The notes under the pieces: model-generated | Seen by the model: the letters and a program-made list of their open reading frames with translations, nothing else | Databases searched by the model: none | What the model was told of the DNA's origin: nothing | Program-made: the position numbers and the translations under genes | Source: Henningerozyma blattae CBS 6284 | Lineage: Eukaryota > Ascomycota > Saccharomycetes > Saccharomycetales > Saccharomycetaceae | Direction of reading: 5' to 3' | DNA length: 64,000 bases | Assembly: GCF_000315915.1 (NCBI RefSeq) | Contig: NC_020185.1 | Location: forward strand, 1,922,001 to 1,986,000 | Part shown: piece after piece, positions 42,740 through 51,391 of the stretch | How the letters are laid out: every line of letters starts with the position of its first letter | How positions within the stretch are numbered: position 1 is the stretch's first letter

Positions 42740-42956
42740 TACTGGGATTCAATAGAGTTAGACATTGTTATACAGTGTTTAAGATATAAAGACGATTACT
42801 TTATTTAGACATATATAGTAAATAATATAATTAAAATGAATATATTTCTTAAATAGTGTTTTTCGATATAAATAGAAAAACACATTTTAAACAATAAGCC
42901 ACGTGATAAAAAGTCTTTTACCACTTAATAGAAAATGATATAATCATATTCCAGCA
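42740..42956 (-). mobile_element. Ty1/copia-like solo LTR, full-length copy
   Basis: 217 bp flanked by a perfect 5-bp target duplication ATGAC (42735-42739 and 42957-42961). On the minus strand it runs TGCTGGAATATG...GAATCCCAGTA. Near its 3' end it contains ATG-Ser-Asn-Ser-Ile-Glu-Ser-Gln then a stop, comparable to Ty1, whose Gag begins inside the LTR with a Glu-Ser-Gln-Gln start. Same family as 38999-39172. Confidence 0.92.
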
Positions 42957-43247
42957 ATGACAATGAGTCATAATATCACCTACTTTTACAATTATGCAAT
43001 TTCTTGACAGTTCAGAAGCTAAAATTCAGGATAAACGGTTCTATTTGACAACGTATAACTAGGACCGATTATCCGTCAAGAATTCATAAGTTTATAATTC
43101 GTTCATATTAATTAATAGTTAAAAGAAAAAACAAGTTAGTATTTAAGTACAAGTGGTACTCCCATTTCAGTGAAAAACAAATTACTTATCCAAATCCAAA
43201 AGTATCAAGTTTCCCAAAACAATAAAAGACCAAAACAAGAAAAACAC

Positions 43248-43321
43248 GACTCCATGGCCAAGCTGGTTAAGGCGTGCGACTGTTAATCGCAAGATCGAGA
43301 GTTCAATCCTCTCTGGGGTCG
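43248..43321 (+). tRNA. tRNA-Asn (anticodon GTT)
   Basis: 74-nt intronless gene. Acceptor GACTCCA pairs with TGGGGTC, discriminator G. Anticodon stem GCGAC/GTCGC-type encloses CTGTTAA, anticodon GTT at 43282-43284. A-box TGGCCAAGCTGG and B-box AGTTCAATCCT are intact; a TTTCTTTTTT terminator follows. Very close to S. cerevisiae tRNA-Asn. Confidence 0.96.
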
Positions 43322-43353
43322 TTTCTTTTTTGCGTGAGCTGCCGCGTAGCTGG

Positions 43354-43704
43354 TGTCACTTTGTGTGAGCTACGTTAGTCACGTGTATAAAAAGGATCAC
43401 GTGATAACGGAATGAACAGGTAGATTAACAAGTAAGTGAATCATGAACATAAATTATATTTAAGAATCTAAAGCTAAAAGGAATAAACTAGAGGGTTAAG
43501 GTAGAACAAAGAGGTAAGAACCAGAAAACAAAAAGGACGAAATACAAAAGATGGAAGTGTATAGTGAACAAATCGGAACGTAATAATAATAATATTTAAC
43601 TTACATAGACTCAGGTATATAGTTGTATAGTTTAATAAACCGTTGGTATTAAACTAGCAACTAAAAAGATATACTACTGGGAGTAGCAAAGCTTAAAATT
43701 GTTA
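43354..43704. repeat. 355-bp tRNA-associated repeat (LTR-like), copy 2
   Basis: Second copy of 25531-25885, in the same orientation on the plus strand, starting 33 bp after tRNA-Asn. It keeps two CACGTG boxes (43380-43385, 43398-43403) and a GTATAAA that are partly mutated in copy 1. No target duplication or coding remnant. Confidence 0.75.
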
Positions 43705-45120
43705 CACTGTAATTATTTTTTTTTTTTGATTGTTCTCTATCAGTAATTATTACGCCTTCTATCTTCGATAGTTACTTGTACTAATTCCTGAGTGATAACA
43801 ACAATGAAGTCTTTAACTTAAAGGACTATATAATTTGATTGGTATGTAATGTATCTAGATAAATAATATATAATAATATTAGTTTCCAGATTTCCAGACC
43901 ACTCTTTGTTGATACTTTTTGTTTCCTTCTTTTCTCGAAATATCTTGGTCATAATGGAAACTTTTCATCTTCGTGTTTATATATTATTGTAGATCTCATC
44001 TCATCTGAATAGAAAGTCATCACGTGACTTTAACAATCACTACGCCACATATTAATAATGGAAGTTATTACAAATATGTGTGACACATTCCGTAAATTTT
44101 TCGATAAGCAAGAAGATGTGAATAAATTTAAGTGAAAAGAATGAGAAAATAGAGAGAAGAAAGTTATCATCAGTAAGAAAAGCACAGAACAGCAGGATAC
44201 ACGAAACTAAATAGCGAAAGAAATAATTTTGTTATTTATTTAATTATTTATTTTTGTAAGTTATTTTTATTATCAAACAGTTATTCTTCAATACTGTTAT
44301 TTAGATTATTAAGTATCATTAAGTTAAAATATAGAACTATTCATTCAATTATCAGGTAATAGATAAAGTTATTTGTAATTATCAATAAGATTGCAAAAAA
44401 ATTTATAACATGAGCCAGGAACCATCACGTGACCAGTACAATATGACAAGTAAGGAGTATACACACTATTTAGAGCATTCACCTCCGTTACTTGAACTAT
44501 ATATAACAAAGTATTATATATATCTCAAAACAATAAAAAAGTAATAACAAGAAAAATATTTATCTTAAATTGTTCAAAAAGAGTTTCTCTAATGTGTAAG
44601 AAAACTTTTGTATATTATTCAACATATTCAAAATCAATATATAATTTGAAAAACAAATAACTTTATTAATTTTGTATCCATTAGTTTAAAGTTATTAGGT
44701 AAAGAGCCAGATGATGTAAATTGTAGTTCTATGAGGCCTTTCACAAGTCCTCTAAGAGATATGGAAAGTAGGATATTATATTTTGTCAAATATAAATTTG
44801 TTCTGTATTTTTCGAGAACTAAATACAAATTGATATCGAATATAGTGAAGTTGGTTCAAATAGACTACAAAACATTTGGAATTAACAATTAAGCTATGTA
44901 GACATCTTTCCAATAAATAGTATTATATTTCAATATTATGATCATATTTTTATGTCATTGACACACAATTGGATATCTTCAGAATTGGGACACATAAAAG
45001 TAAACATTTTACAACAATTAAACCAATTATCATGCCAATCATATTATAATATAATATGCAAAACGTGGCTGTGTAAGTACAGGTCAACATTCCTTAAAAG
45101 TTCAGCTTGCAAGAAATAGA
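43705..45120. other. tRNA-Asn to tRNA-Arg spacer
   Basis: About 1.4 kb without a gene. It contains the diverged repeat copy at 44193-44440 and two CACGTGAC boxes (44021-44026, 44426-44431), which suggests worn LTR fragments. The remainder is AT-rich and featureless. Confidence 0.4.
44193..44440. repeat. diverged dispersed repeat, copy 2
   Basis: Colinear with 25328-25520 through shared words (AGGATAC, GCGAAAGAAATAAT, ATTATTAAGTATCA, AAAATATAGAA, TCAATTAT, TCACGTGA). Too diverged to define ends by eye. Confidence 0.35.
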
Positions 45121-45192
45121 GCTCGCGTGGCGCAATGGCAACGCGTCTGACTTCTAATCAGAAGATTGTGGGTTCGACCCCCACCGTGAGTG
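45121..45192 (+). tRNA. tRNA-Arg (anticodon TCT)
   Basis: 72-nt intronless gene. Acceptor GCTCGCG pairs with CGTGAGT (one G-T wobble), discriminator G. Anticodon loop CTTCTAA, anticodon TCT at 45153-45155. B-box GGTTCGACCCC intact. TTTT follows at once. Nearly identical to S. cerevisiae tRNA-Arg(UCU). Confidence 0.96.
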
Positions 45193-45407
45193 TTTTACTT
45201 CTTCGAATTTTCTTTTTCTTGAAAAAATGTGTGGTCACGCGATGCTTATAGTTTGAAAATGAAAAATAAAAAAAAAAAAAAATAAGAGCTTTTAACATAA
45301 AATGGTGATGATGATGCACAGCGGTAAGCTTAATACAAGGTGAAGAAGAAAAAAAAAATTTTTTTTGGCTCCAACTCAATTGAATCAAATCTAGATCAGA
45401 GTTCGAT

Positions 45408-47297
45408 ATGGTAAGAGAAAGTAATATAATTCAAATCATAGGAGAAACTGAATATGCGAGATTGCGTAAAATACGATGTCTATTAGTGGGTGCTGGTGGG
45501 ATTGGATCCGAGTTGCTAAAAGATTTAATTTTAATGAATTTTGGAGAGATTAGTGTAGTTGATTTGGACACGATTGATCTTTCTAATTTGAACCGTCAAT
45601 TTTTATTTAGACAAAAGGATATCAAGAAAAGTAAATCCAGTGTGGCGGTGAAAGCTGTGGAACATTGCAATAATTCTAAATTGCAAGCGTATCAAGGGAA
45701 TATCATGGATACAAAGGAGTTCCCCTTGCATTGGTTTGATCAATTTGATATACTTTTCAATGCATTGGATAATTTGGCCGCTAGACGGTATGTGAATAAG
45801 ATTAGTCAATTTTTGAAAAAACCATTAATTGAAAGTGGTACTGCTGGGTTTGATGGATACATTCAACCAATCATTCCCGGTCAAAGTGAATGTTTTGATT
45901 GTACTAGTAAAGAAACGCCCAAGACATATCCTGTATGCACAATTCGTAGTACACCTTCACAACCCGTACATTGTGTTGTTTGGGCCAAAGATTTTCTGTT
46001 TAATCAATTATTTAATGATTTGAGTGAAGGAGAGGGACAAGAGGGGGAAACTTCCAAGGATTGGGGTAGTGATGATGTGGATGAAATCAAACGAATCCAA
46101 GAAGAAAGTCAAGAATTGAAGGAATTACAAGATATTGTTCGTAGTGGGGATATGAAGCGCGTCACGAGAATGTTGGAAAAATTGTTCGTAGAGGATATTG
46201 CAAAATTATTAAAGATTGAAAATTTATGGAAGAATGGGAGAACAAAGCCTGTTGCATTGGCAAAGGAGAATCTCGAGGGTGAATATGACGAGACGTTATT
46301 ATTGAGTGTAGATCAAGTTGGTACTTTGGAAGAACAAATAGCCGAGTTTATCAACAGCAGTAAGAGATTGATGAAGAGACTAATAGGTGCGGAGGCAAAT
46401 GCACAAGGGATTGAGTTTGATAAAGATGATGAAGATACATTACGCTTTGTCAGTAGTGCCAGTAATATCCGTAGTCTAATCTTCGGGATCCCCGTACAGA
46501 GTATATTTGATATCAAGAAGATTGCTGGGAATATTATTCCTGCAGTGGCAAGCACCAATGGTATTATTGCTGGGTTATCTTCATTAATTTCGTTGCGTGT
46601 TTTGCAGTTGTTACCCGAGACGAAGGACAAAGGAGTGTTGGATATCAACATGGCGTTTACATCCAAAGCAAGTAATATTTCTAACGATCGGTATCTATCT
46701 AATCCTAAATTAGCAAGACCCAATTGTAAATGTGTAGTATGTAGCCGAGTATTAAGAGGTGTTGTGAAGATGAGTGACGATGGATTGAAAGAAATTACGT
46801 TGGGTGGATTGGTAGAGGAATTGAGAGGCAAGTATGATTTTCCTGAAGATATATCATTAATGGATACACAAGACCAACGGCTATTGATTGATTATGATTT
46901 CGATGATTTACAAGGGAAAACGTTAGGGGAAATGGGGTTGAAAGAAGGTAGTGTATTATTATTCAGTGATGAAATGGATGAAGATCAAATAAGAAAGCCT
47001 ATTGAATTGTATTTGAGTATGGGCCAAGAGAGATTAGTCTTGCCCGATTTACCCGCGGAATATATCGAGGGACAAACACCAGTACGGGAGGAAGAAGAGC
47101 CGTCGGAGATAAGCGCCAACGCCGATGCAAATGACGGTGTGATTATCTTGGACGATGATTTGCCCGAGGACAACCAGCTTGGCGACAAACGTCCGTTGGA
47201 TAGTGGAGACGATGCCGACAGGAAAAGGGTAAAGATAGGCGATAATGATGATGGTGATGATGATGATGATAATGATGATGTTATTGAATTAGATTAA
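45408..47297 (+). CDS. UBA2: SUMO-activating enzyme E1 catalytic subunit Uba2
   Basis: Catalytic half of the Aos1-Uba2 heterodimer that adenylates SUMO (Smt3) and passes it to Ubc9, in the nucleus. The 629 aa (S. cerevisiae 636) begin with the ThiF/adenylation fold: LLVGAGGIGSELLKDL (25-40) and VDLDTIDLSNLNRQFLFR (51-68). The catalytic cysteine is Cys177 in TYPVCTIRSTPSQPVHC. Zinc-binding cysteines are seen as CFDC (162-165) and CKCVVC near 440. A ubiquitin-fold domain follows, then an acidic tail with a KRPLDSGDDADRKRVK nuclear signal and an Asp run encoded by a GAT repeat. It starts the block corresponding to YDR390C-YDR383C, in reverse orientation, 215 bp after tRNA-Arg. Confidence 0.96.
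   Translation: MVRESNIIQIIGETEYARLRKIRCLLVGAGGIGSELLKDLILMNFGEISVVDLDTIDLSNLNRQFLFRQKDIKKSKSSVAVKAVEHCNNSKLQAYQGNIMDTKEFPLHWFDQFDILFNALDNLAARRYVNKISQFLKKPLIESGTAGFDGYIQPIIPGQSECFDCTSKETPKTYPVCTIRSTPSQPVHCVVWAKDFLFNQLFNDLSEGEGQEGETSKDWGSDDVDEIKRIQEESQELKELQDIVRSGDMKRVTRMLEKLFVEDIAKLLKIENLWKNGRTKPVALAKENLEGEYDETLLLSVDQVGTLEEQIAEFINSSKRLMKRLIGAEANAQGIEFDKDDEDTLRFVSSASNIRSLIFGIPVQSIFDIKKIAGNIIPAVASTNGIIAGLSSLISLRVLQLLPETKDKGVLDINMAFTSKASNISNDRYLSNPKLARPNCKCVVCSRVLRGVVKMSDDGLKEITLGGLVEELRGKYDFPEDISLMDTQDQRLLIDYDFDDLQGKTLGEMGLKEGSVLLFSDEMDEDQIRKPIELYLSMGQERLVLPDLPAEYIEGQTPVREEEEPSEISANADANDGVIILDDDLPEDNQLGDKRPLDSGDDADRKRVKIGDNDDGDDDDDNDDVIELD
47236..47284 (+). repeat. GAT repeat encoding the Uba2 acidic tail
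   Basis: Imperfect GAT/AAT trinucleotide run giving a mostly Asp/Asn tail just before the UBA2 stop codon. Confidence 0.85.
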
Positions 47298-47337
47298 GCG
47301 TGGCGTGATATATATAGCGGGGTGTCTGTGGTTGCAC

Positions 47338-47340
47338 TAT

Positions 47341-47373
<33 letters not shown>

Positions 47374-47387
47374 TATAGTAGTAGTAG
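47338..47387 (+). repeat. (CATA)n(TA)n microsatellite
   Basis: Perfect CATA units followed by TA then TAG repeats, in the short gap between the convergent UBA2 and RhoGAP genes. Confidence 0.9.
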
Positions 47388-47396
47388 TTACATAGC

Positions 47397-48200
47397 TTAC
47401 TGTTGTGAAAGAGTCTTTATTATTCTTGGTATAAGAACGTCTGCCGTCTGGATGAGAAATTGAATAACGAGTCTTGCCAGTTGCATATCATCTTTAGAAC
47501 TATGATACGGTGACGAGAGGAATGATGGCTGAAAGATGATTGACAAGTTGAAACTATCCATCATATTTACACGGGAGTACGACGCAACCATACTCAGCAA
47601 GTCTAACAGATAGATGAAAAGATGCATCGAGTGCTGGGGCAAAGCTGTGGTTATTAGTTGTTGGTAGTGCTCAATCAACCGCGTCACCTCAATCCCAGAT
47701 ATCAAGTATTGTGTCTTGTCATCTGTTGTGCTAGTCAATTGAACTTGTATATTCTCCAAGAGTGTCTGTTGAAGTTGAATGTTATCCTGTAGAGGTGTCA
47801 CAAACGCGAGAAAATTATCACTGGCAACGAGACAATCGTCTAGACCTATCAAGTAGGCCTTTAGCAAACTTGCCACATCATGTATCGTATGTGAATGATG
47901 ACTATCGGCACAGGAAAGATCGTTCCCGACGACAGACCAGTCGTCGGCGGCTAACGCAAGTTTCCAGGTTCGTAGCCGCCGAGAGCTGCCCGAGACTCGG
48001 AAAAGCCCGGGTGTACGGAGGTTGGGTGGCTGTTTTAGTACAGCGCCACAATGGGCAACGACCAGCGGCAGACTAATTGACGGGGCTGAGGTGGGGCCAG
48101 AGATGGCCGTAGGGCCAAGGGCGTGGCACGTGGTGGCCAGGGCTGTGGCGGTGGCGGTGGTGGGGTCTTTTGAAGCGGGGTCTTTTGAAGCGGAGTGCAT
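47397..48200 (-). CDS. SAC7: short RhoGAP of the Sac7/Bag7 family
   Basis: GTPase-activating domain for Rho1. S. cerevisiae Sac7 (654 aa) and Bag7 (409) carry long N-terminal regions; here only 267 aa are open and the RhoGAP domain begins almost at once (SLPLVVAHCGAVLKQPPNL). The arginine finger is intact, Arg68 in TPGLFRVSGSSRRL, and TIHDVASLLKAYLIGL is conserved. The N-terminal 45 residues are Ala/Thr/Pro low complexity, and an in-frame stop lies about 18 codons upstream next to a TATATAA box, so the short form seems to be the gene. It is convergent with UBA2, as SAC7 (YDR389W) is. Its 5' half is unusually GC-rich. Confidence 0.75.
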   Translation of the reverse strand: MHSASKDPASKDPTTATATALATTCHALGPTAISGPTSAPSISLPLVVAHCGAVLKQPPNLRTPGLFRVSGSSRRLRTWKLALAADDWSVVGNDLSCADSHHSHTIHDVASLLKAYLIGLDDCLVASDNFLAFVTPLQDNIQLQQTLLENIQVQLTSTTDDKTQYLISGIEVTRLIEHYQQLITTALPQHSMHLFIYLLDLLSMVASYSRVNMMDSFNLSIIFQPSFLSSPYHSSKDDMQLARLVIQFLIQTADVLIPRIIKTLSQQ

Positions 48201-48489
48201 TCTCGACCAGCTGAAGGGTTTTTTGGCAATGGGGCAGAGGGCTAGTTATATAGGCGCCAGGGGCAACGGGCACCCCTGAGCTGAAAGCGAGAGCGGGAAA
48301 TGGAAGTGCGGACGGAAGCGGAGAAGGAAGCGGAGAAGGAAGCGGATGGAAGCTAGCAAGCCGAGATGACAGAGACAGAGAAAAATAAAAAACCTACAAA
48401 GAGAGCGGGGCTTCAAAGTGGGGAGAGCCTATGGAGACGACGAATAAGGCAGTGGCGGCTCTGCGGGTGTCTGGATGGAGCCAGAAGTC
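48201..48489. other. GC-rich gap between RhoGAP gene and RVS167 relic
   Basis: Contains a TATATAA (minus strand, near 48245) serving the RhoGAP gene and purine-rich GGAAGCGGA repeats at 48311-48350. Far GC-richer than the window average. Confidence 0.45.
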
Positions 48490-49160
48490 CTATGCTGGTT
48501 CCTTGGGCAAAAGTGACTTCTTTGTAGGAGAATAGCCGCGGACGCAAGAAGGAAATGACATCAGGGCCAGAACACGGCAATGGATTTGCACGAGTCTGGC
48601 CAGAATGCATGTGATAAAGAAGTGGTGCAGCCGGTGTATTAGTGGCAGCTGCTGACGTAAGTGGGTGTCACAATGGCGGAAATGGGACCGGAAATGGGAC
48701 CGGATTTGTGACACATCGTCAGCCGCATGCGCCTCTTTAGCAGACTCGCTTTTCGTTCGTGATGCCAGGCGGTTATAACGGTCGATCTTGCCCTGCATTT
48801 CCTTTTTGAGACGTTTATGATGTGTCACAGCCCTTTGGAAGTTCCTCGTGGCAATAAGAAATTGCTTGCAAGGGGCGACGATCCTCGCGTCGATCTGCGC
48901 CAATTCGGGTTGCAGATCACGGTGCATCTGACCCGCTGTACTGGGTTAAAATAACAGGCATAACCATCAGCAACGCTCTTGTTTAGTAGAAAAATGTGTT
49001 CGCAACACTCAACAGGCTGGATGGTTTTCTTGATAAGTGATAGCACACATTTCTTATACTGTAACACTTGTTTTCTCAGTCGTTTGACCAATCGGTGTGT
49101 TTTTAATTTCTTGCTGACGTTTCTTTTTGCTACGCTTTTTCTTCTTTCCAATCCATCGAG
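48490..49160 (-). pseudogene. RVS167: RVS167 relic (BAR-domain fragment, frameshifted)
   Basis: Remains of the amphiphysin-like BAR protein Rvs167, at the YDR388W position between the SAC7 homologue and CIN10. The downstream piece (48927-48490) contains DLQPELAQIDARIVAPCKQF, resembling the Rvs167 BAR segment (LKPDLALIEEKIVTPC), then a KRLKKEMQGKIDRYNRL helix and LRQQLPLIHRLHHFF. The upstream piece, about 49160-48940 in another frame, has LERRKSVAKRNVSKKLK, like the first BAR helix, but no start codon and a stop just before it. One frame change joins the two. The end of the BAR domain, the linker and the SH3 domain are gone. I infer a decaying ohnolog with a functional copy elsewhere. Confidence 0.65.
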
Positions 49161-49257
49161 CTGTCTTTTTTAAGGAGAACCGGAACCGAAATACCAAAAA
49201 ACTGCCCTTCGGAGATCCAAAGCTCATTCATTCATTCAATCAATCAATCATCCCTTA

Positions 49258-50760
49258 ATGACAGATCGTGCTCTCCAAGACTATTCACAATCACAAGCAC
49301 TCATCCCAGATCGTCAAGTCACTTCCCAAGCTCAATCACTAACCACTCAAAACTCTATTCTTTCAATAGATAACATAGACAATCTACCGGTCCAGTTCAA
49401 TAAACGTCTCTTTCTCATAATCATCTCTTCCACCATAGGAGGTCTTCTGTTTGGCTACGATACAGGCATAATCTCAGGTGTGTTGGCAAACTTACAACCA
49501 AATGATATCTCCCTTATTGACCTGTCGAACTTCCACAAGGAACTAATAACTTCCATGACCAGCTTGGGTTCATTCCTCGCCTCTCTTATCGCTTTCGCCT
49601 TGGCGGATCATTACGGAAGAAAATTCACCCTTGCATTATGCTCCTGCATCTTTATCATAGCGTCTTTGTGGATGGCTCTGTCCACCACTCTCACTTACCT
49701 TGTCATCGGTAGATTCATAGTAGGCTTGGCTATAGGAACGGTGGCCCAATGTATTCCTGTCTATCTGAGTGAAATGGCGCCGGCACCCATTAGAGGTAAG
49801 ATCCTTACGTTAAACGTCGTCTCGATTACATTCGGCCAATTGTTCTCGTATGCTATTGCGATTTGTCTAACAATACCTCACGCTTGGAGATATCTGTTCG
49901 CGTTCGCGGCTATTCCGGCAATCGTCTTCCTATTAGTTTTGGATTTCATACCAGAATCTCCTAGATGGTTATTATCTCAAAATAACACTACCGATGCAAT
50001 CAAAACATTATCAATCATCTACCCAACTGCCACTACAACCCAGTTGAATTTCAAAATAAAACTCTTGCAAACAAACATTACAACAGGCCCCACCACTTCT
50101 CTCAAAGAACTCACTGCTCCAACGAAAAGAGCGTTGTTTGTTGGGTGCACCCTCATGCTTTTCCAACAAATCTCAGGGTTCAATGCGTTCATGTATTACA
50201 CCGCGACAATCTTTAAAGAATTACAACCTTCTCAAAACCCTTTACTCCCAGCATTACTCATTGCCGCCACAAATTGTCTTTTCACTTGTATTGCTTTGTA
50301 TTTCATCGATTCCGTTGGACGTAGAACCATCTTATTAATCACCATCCCTTTCATGACGTTTAGTCTAATGATCAGTAGCATTGCATTCCGTAATAACGAT
50401 ACTCATCTGATTCTCACTTCATTATGCCTCTTTGTCGCCTCGTACGCCCTAGCAATGGGGTATATCCCCTGGAGTAGTGTAGAATTCTTACCCTTGGATA
50501 AGAGAGCCTTTGGATCTTCATGCATTTCATGTACAAATTGGTTGAGCAATTCTCTCATTTCCATTTCTTTCTTAACCACTATGAAATCCTTTGGTTCGGA
50601 AAATACAATGCTTTGCTTTACTTTTATTACCATCATGAATTGGCTATTTGTTTGGAAATTTTATCCAGAAGTTAAAGGGTTGTCTTTGGAAGAGATTGCT
50701 CATATCTTCAAAGATGGTATAGATATTCATTATGTATATAGAAATTATCATTCTACATGA
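49258..50760 (+). CDS. CIN10: MFS sugar-transporter-family protein (Cin10 type)
   Basis: Member of the major facilitator superfamily, sugar porter family, related to the Itr1/2 inositol transporters; the substrate of S. cerevisiae Cin10 (YDR387C) is unknown. The 500 aa have about 12 membrane spans and the family signatures GGLLFGYDTGIISGVL (span 1), DHYGRKFTL (loop 2-3), PAPIRGKILTLN, PESPRWLL at the central loop, QQISGFNAFMYYT (span 7), DSVGRRTILL, and PEVKGLSLEEI at the end. Asn/Gln/Ser-rich N-terminus. It lies between the RVS167 relic and EFT2, as in YDR388W-YDR387C-YDR385W, but MUS81 is missing. Start ATG at 49258. Confidence 0.88.
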   Translation: MTDRALQDYSQSQALIPDRQVTSQAQSLTTQNSILSIDNIDNLPVQFNKRLFLIIISSTIGGLLFGYDTGIISGVLANLQPNDISLIDLSNFHKELITSMTSLGSFLASLIAFALADHYGRKFTLALCSCIFIIASLWMALSTTLTYLVIGRFIVGLAIGTVAQCIPVYLSEMAPAPIRGKILTLNVVSITFGQLFSYAIAICLTIPHAWRYLFAFAAIPAIVFLLVLDFIPESPRWLLSQNNTTDAIKTLSIIYPTATTTQLNFKIKLLQTNITTGPTTSLKELTAPTKRALFVGCTLMLFQQISGFNAFMYYTATIFKELQPSQNPLLPALLIAATNCLFTCIALYFIDSVGRRTILLITIPFMTFSLMISSIAFRNNDTHLILTSLCLFVASYALAMGYIPWSSVEFLPLDKRAFGSSCISCTNWLSNSLISISFLTTMKSFGSENTMLCFTFITIMNWLFVWKFYPEVKGLSLEEIAHIFKDGIDIHYVYRNYHST

Positions 50761-51391
50761 ATGTGTTTGTATGATTTAAATGAACAAGTTTTTTAATGTG
50801 AATGACGAATGTGAAATTAGCTCCATCATTTTTTTTTAAAAGATATATATATTAACTTGGAGTCGACAGTATATATGATAAATATTTATAGTGTTGTTCC
50901 ATTTTAAAAGAAAATTGTTTTATTATTTTACAATTTGGTAATTTTCTTTACTATTTTAATAAGTCAAGAATCATCAAACGTGCATTCTTTATTTTCAAAT
51001 GTTATACACCATGCTCAAGTTGCAAATGTAAAAAATTTTACACCAAGACTCATTCTGTTTCCATCACTTTTTCTACAAAGCTGGCACTTCTTTACAACCT
51101 CTCTCTCTCTCTCTCTCATCCATCCATATTATCGGAGTATCCTCCGCATCACACAATTTACTACTACTACTACTCTACTACTTCCCTATGCCGGGGAAAC
51201 TTATTCCCGAAAGTGTAACGTTATTCAACTTTCGGTACCAATTACATACTAGTAACGTTTTAGAAACGTACGCACAGATTTTCTTTAAAATAGGAAATAA
51301 CTACAAACAAATTTTTATACAACTAGAAGAAAATAAATTATATAGAAGCGAATTAATGCACAAATAAATAATATAATTTAGAGTTCTATTC
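50761..51391. other. convergent CIN10-EFT2 intergenic region
   Basis: Two 3' ends face each other. A (CT)n run at 51099-51117 and a CTA run near 51162-51181 are simple repeats. No sign of a MUS81 remnant was found. Confidence 0.45.

Noticed and set aside
38999..42956. one retrotransposon bounded by the two Ty1-like LTRs with gag inside
   Set aside because: Each LTR has its own different 5-bp target duplication, and the enclosed Gag is Ty3-type with its own LTR.
46313..46831. 172-codon antisense ORF inside UBA2
   Set aside because: Fully inside a conserved gene on the opposite strand, with no recognisable domain; a codon-bias shadow.
48022..48279. several overlapping ORFs on both strands around 47.8-48.3 kb
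   Set aside because: High GC removes stops in all frames; only the minus-strand RhoGAP frame has family motifs.
48490..49160. RVS167 as an intact gene with an intron
   Set aside because: No GTATGT/TACTAAC signals bridge the two frames, there is no start codon before the first helix, and the SH3 half is missing.
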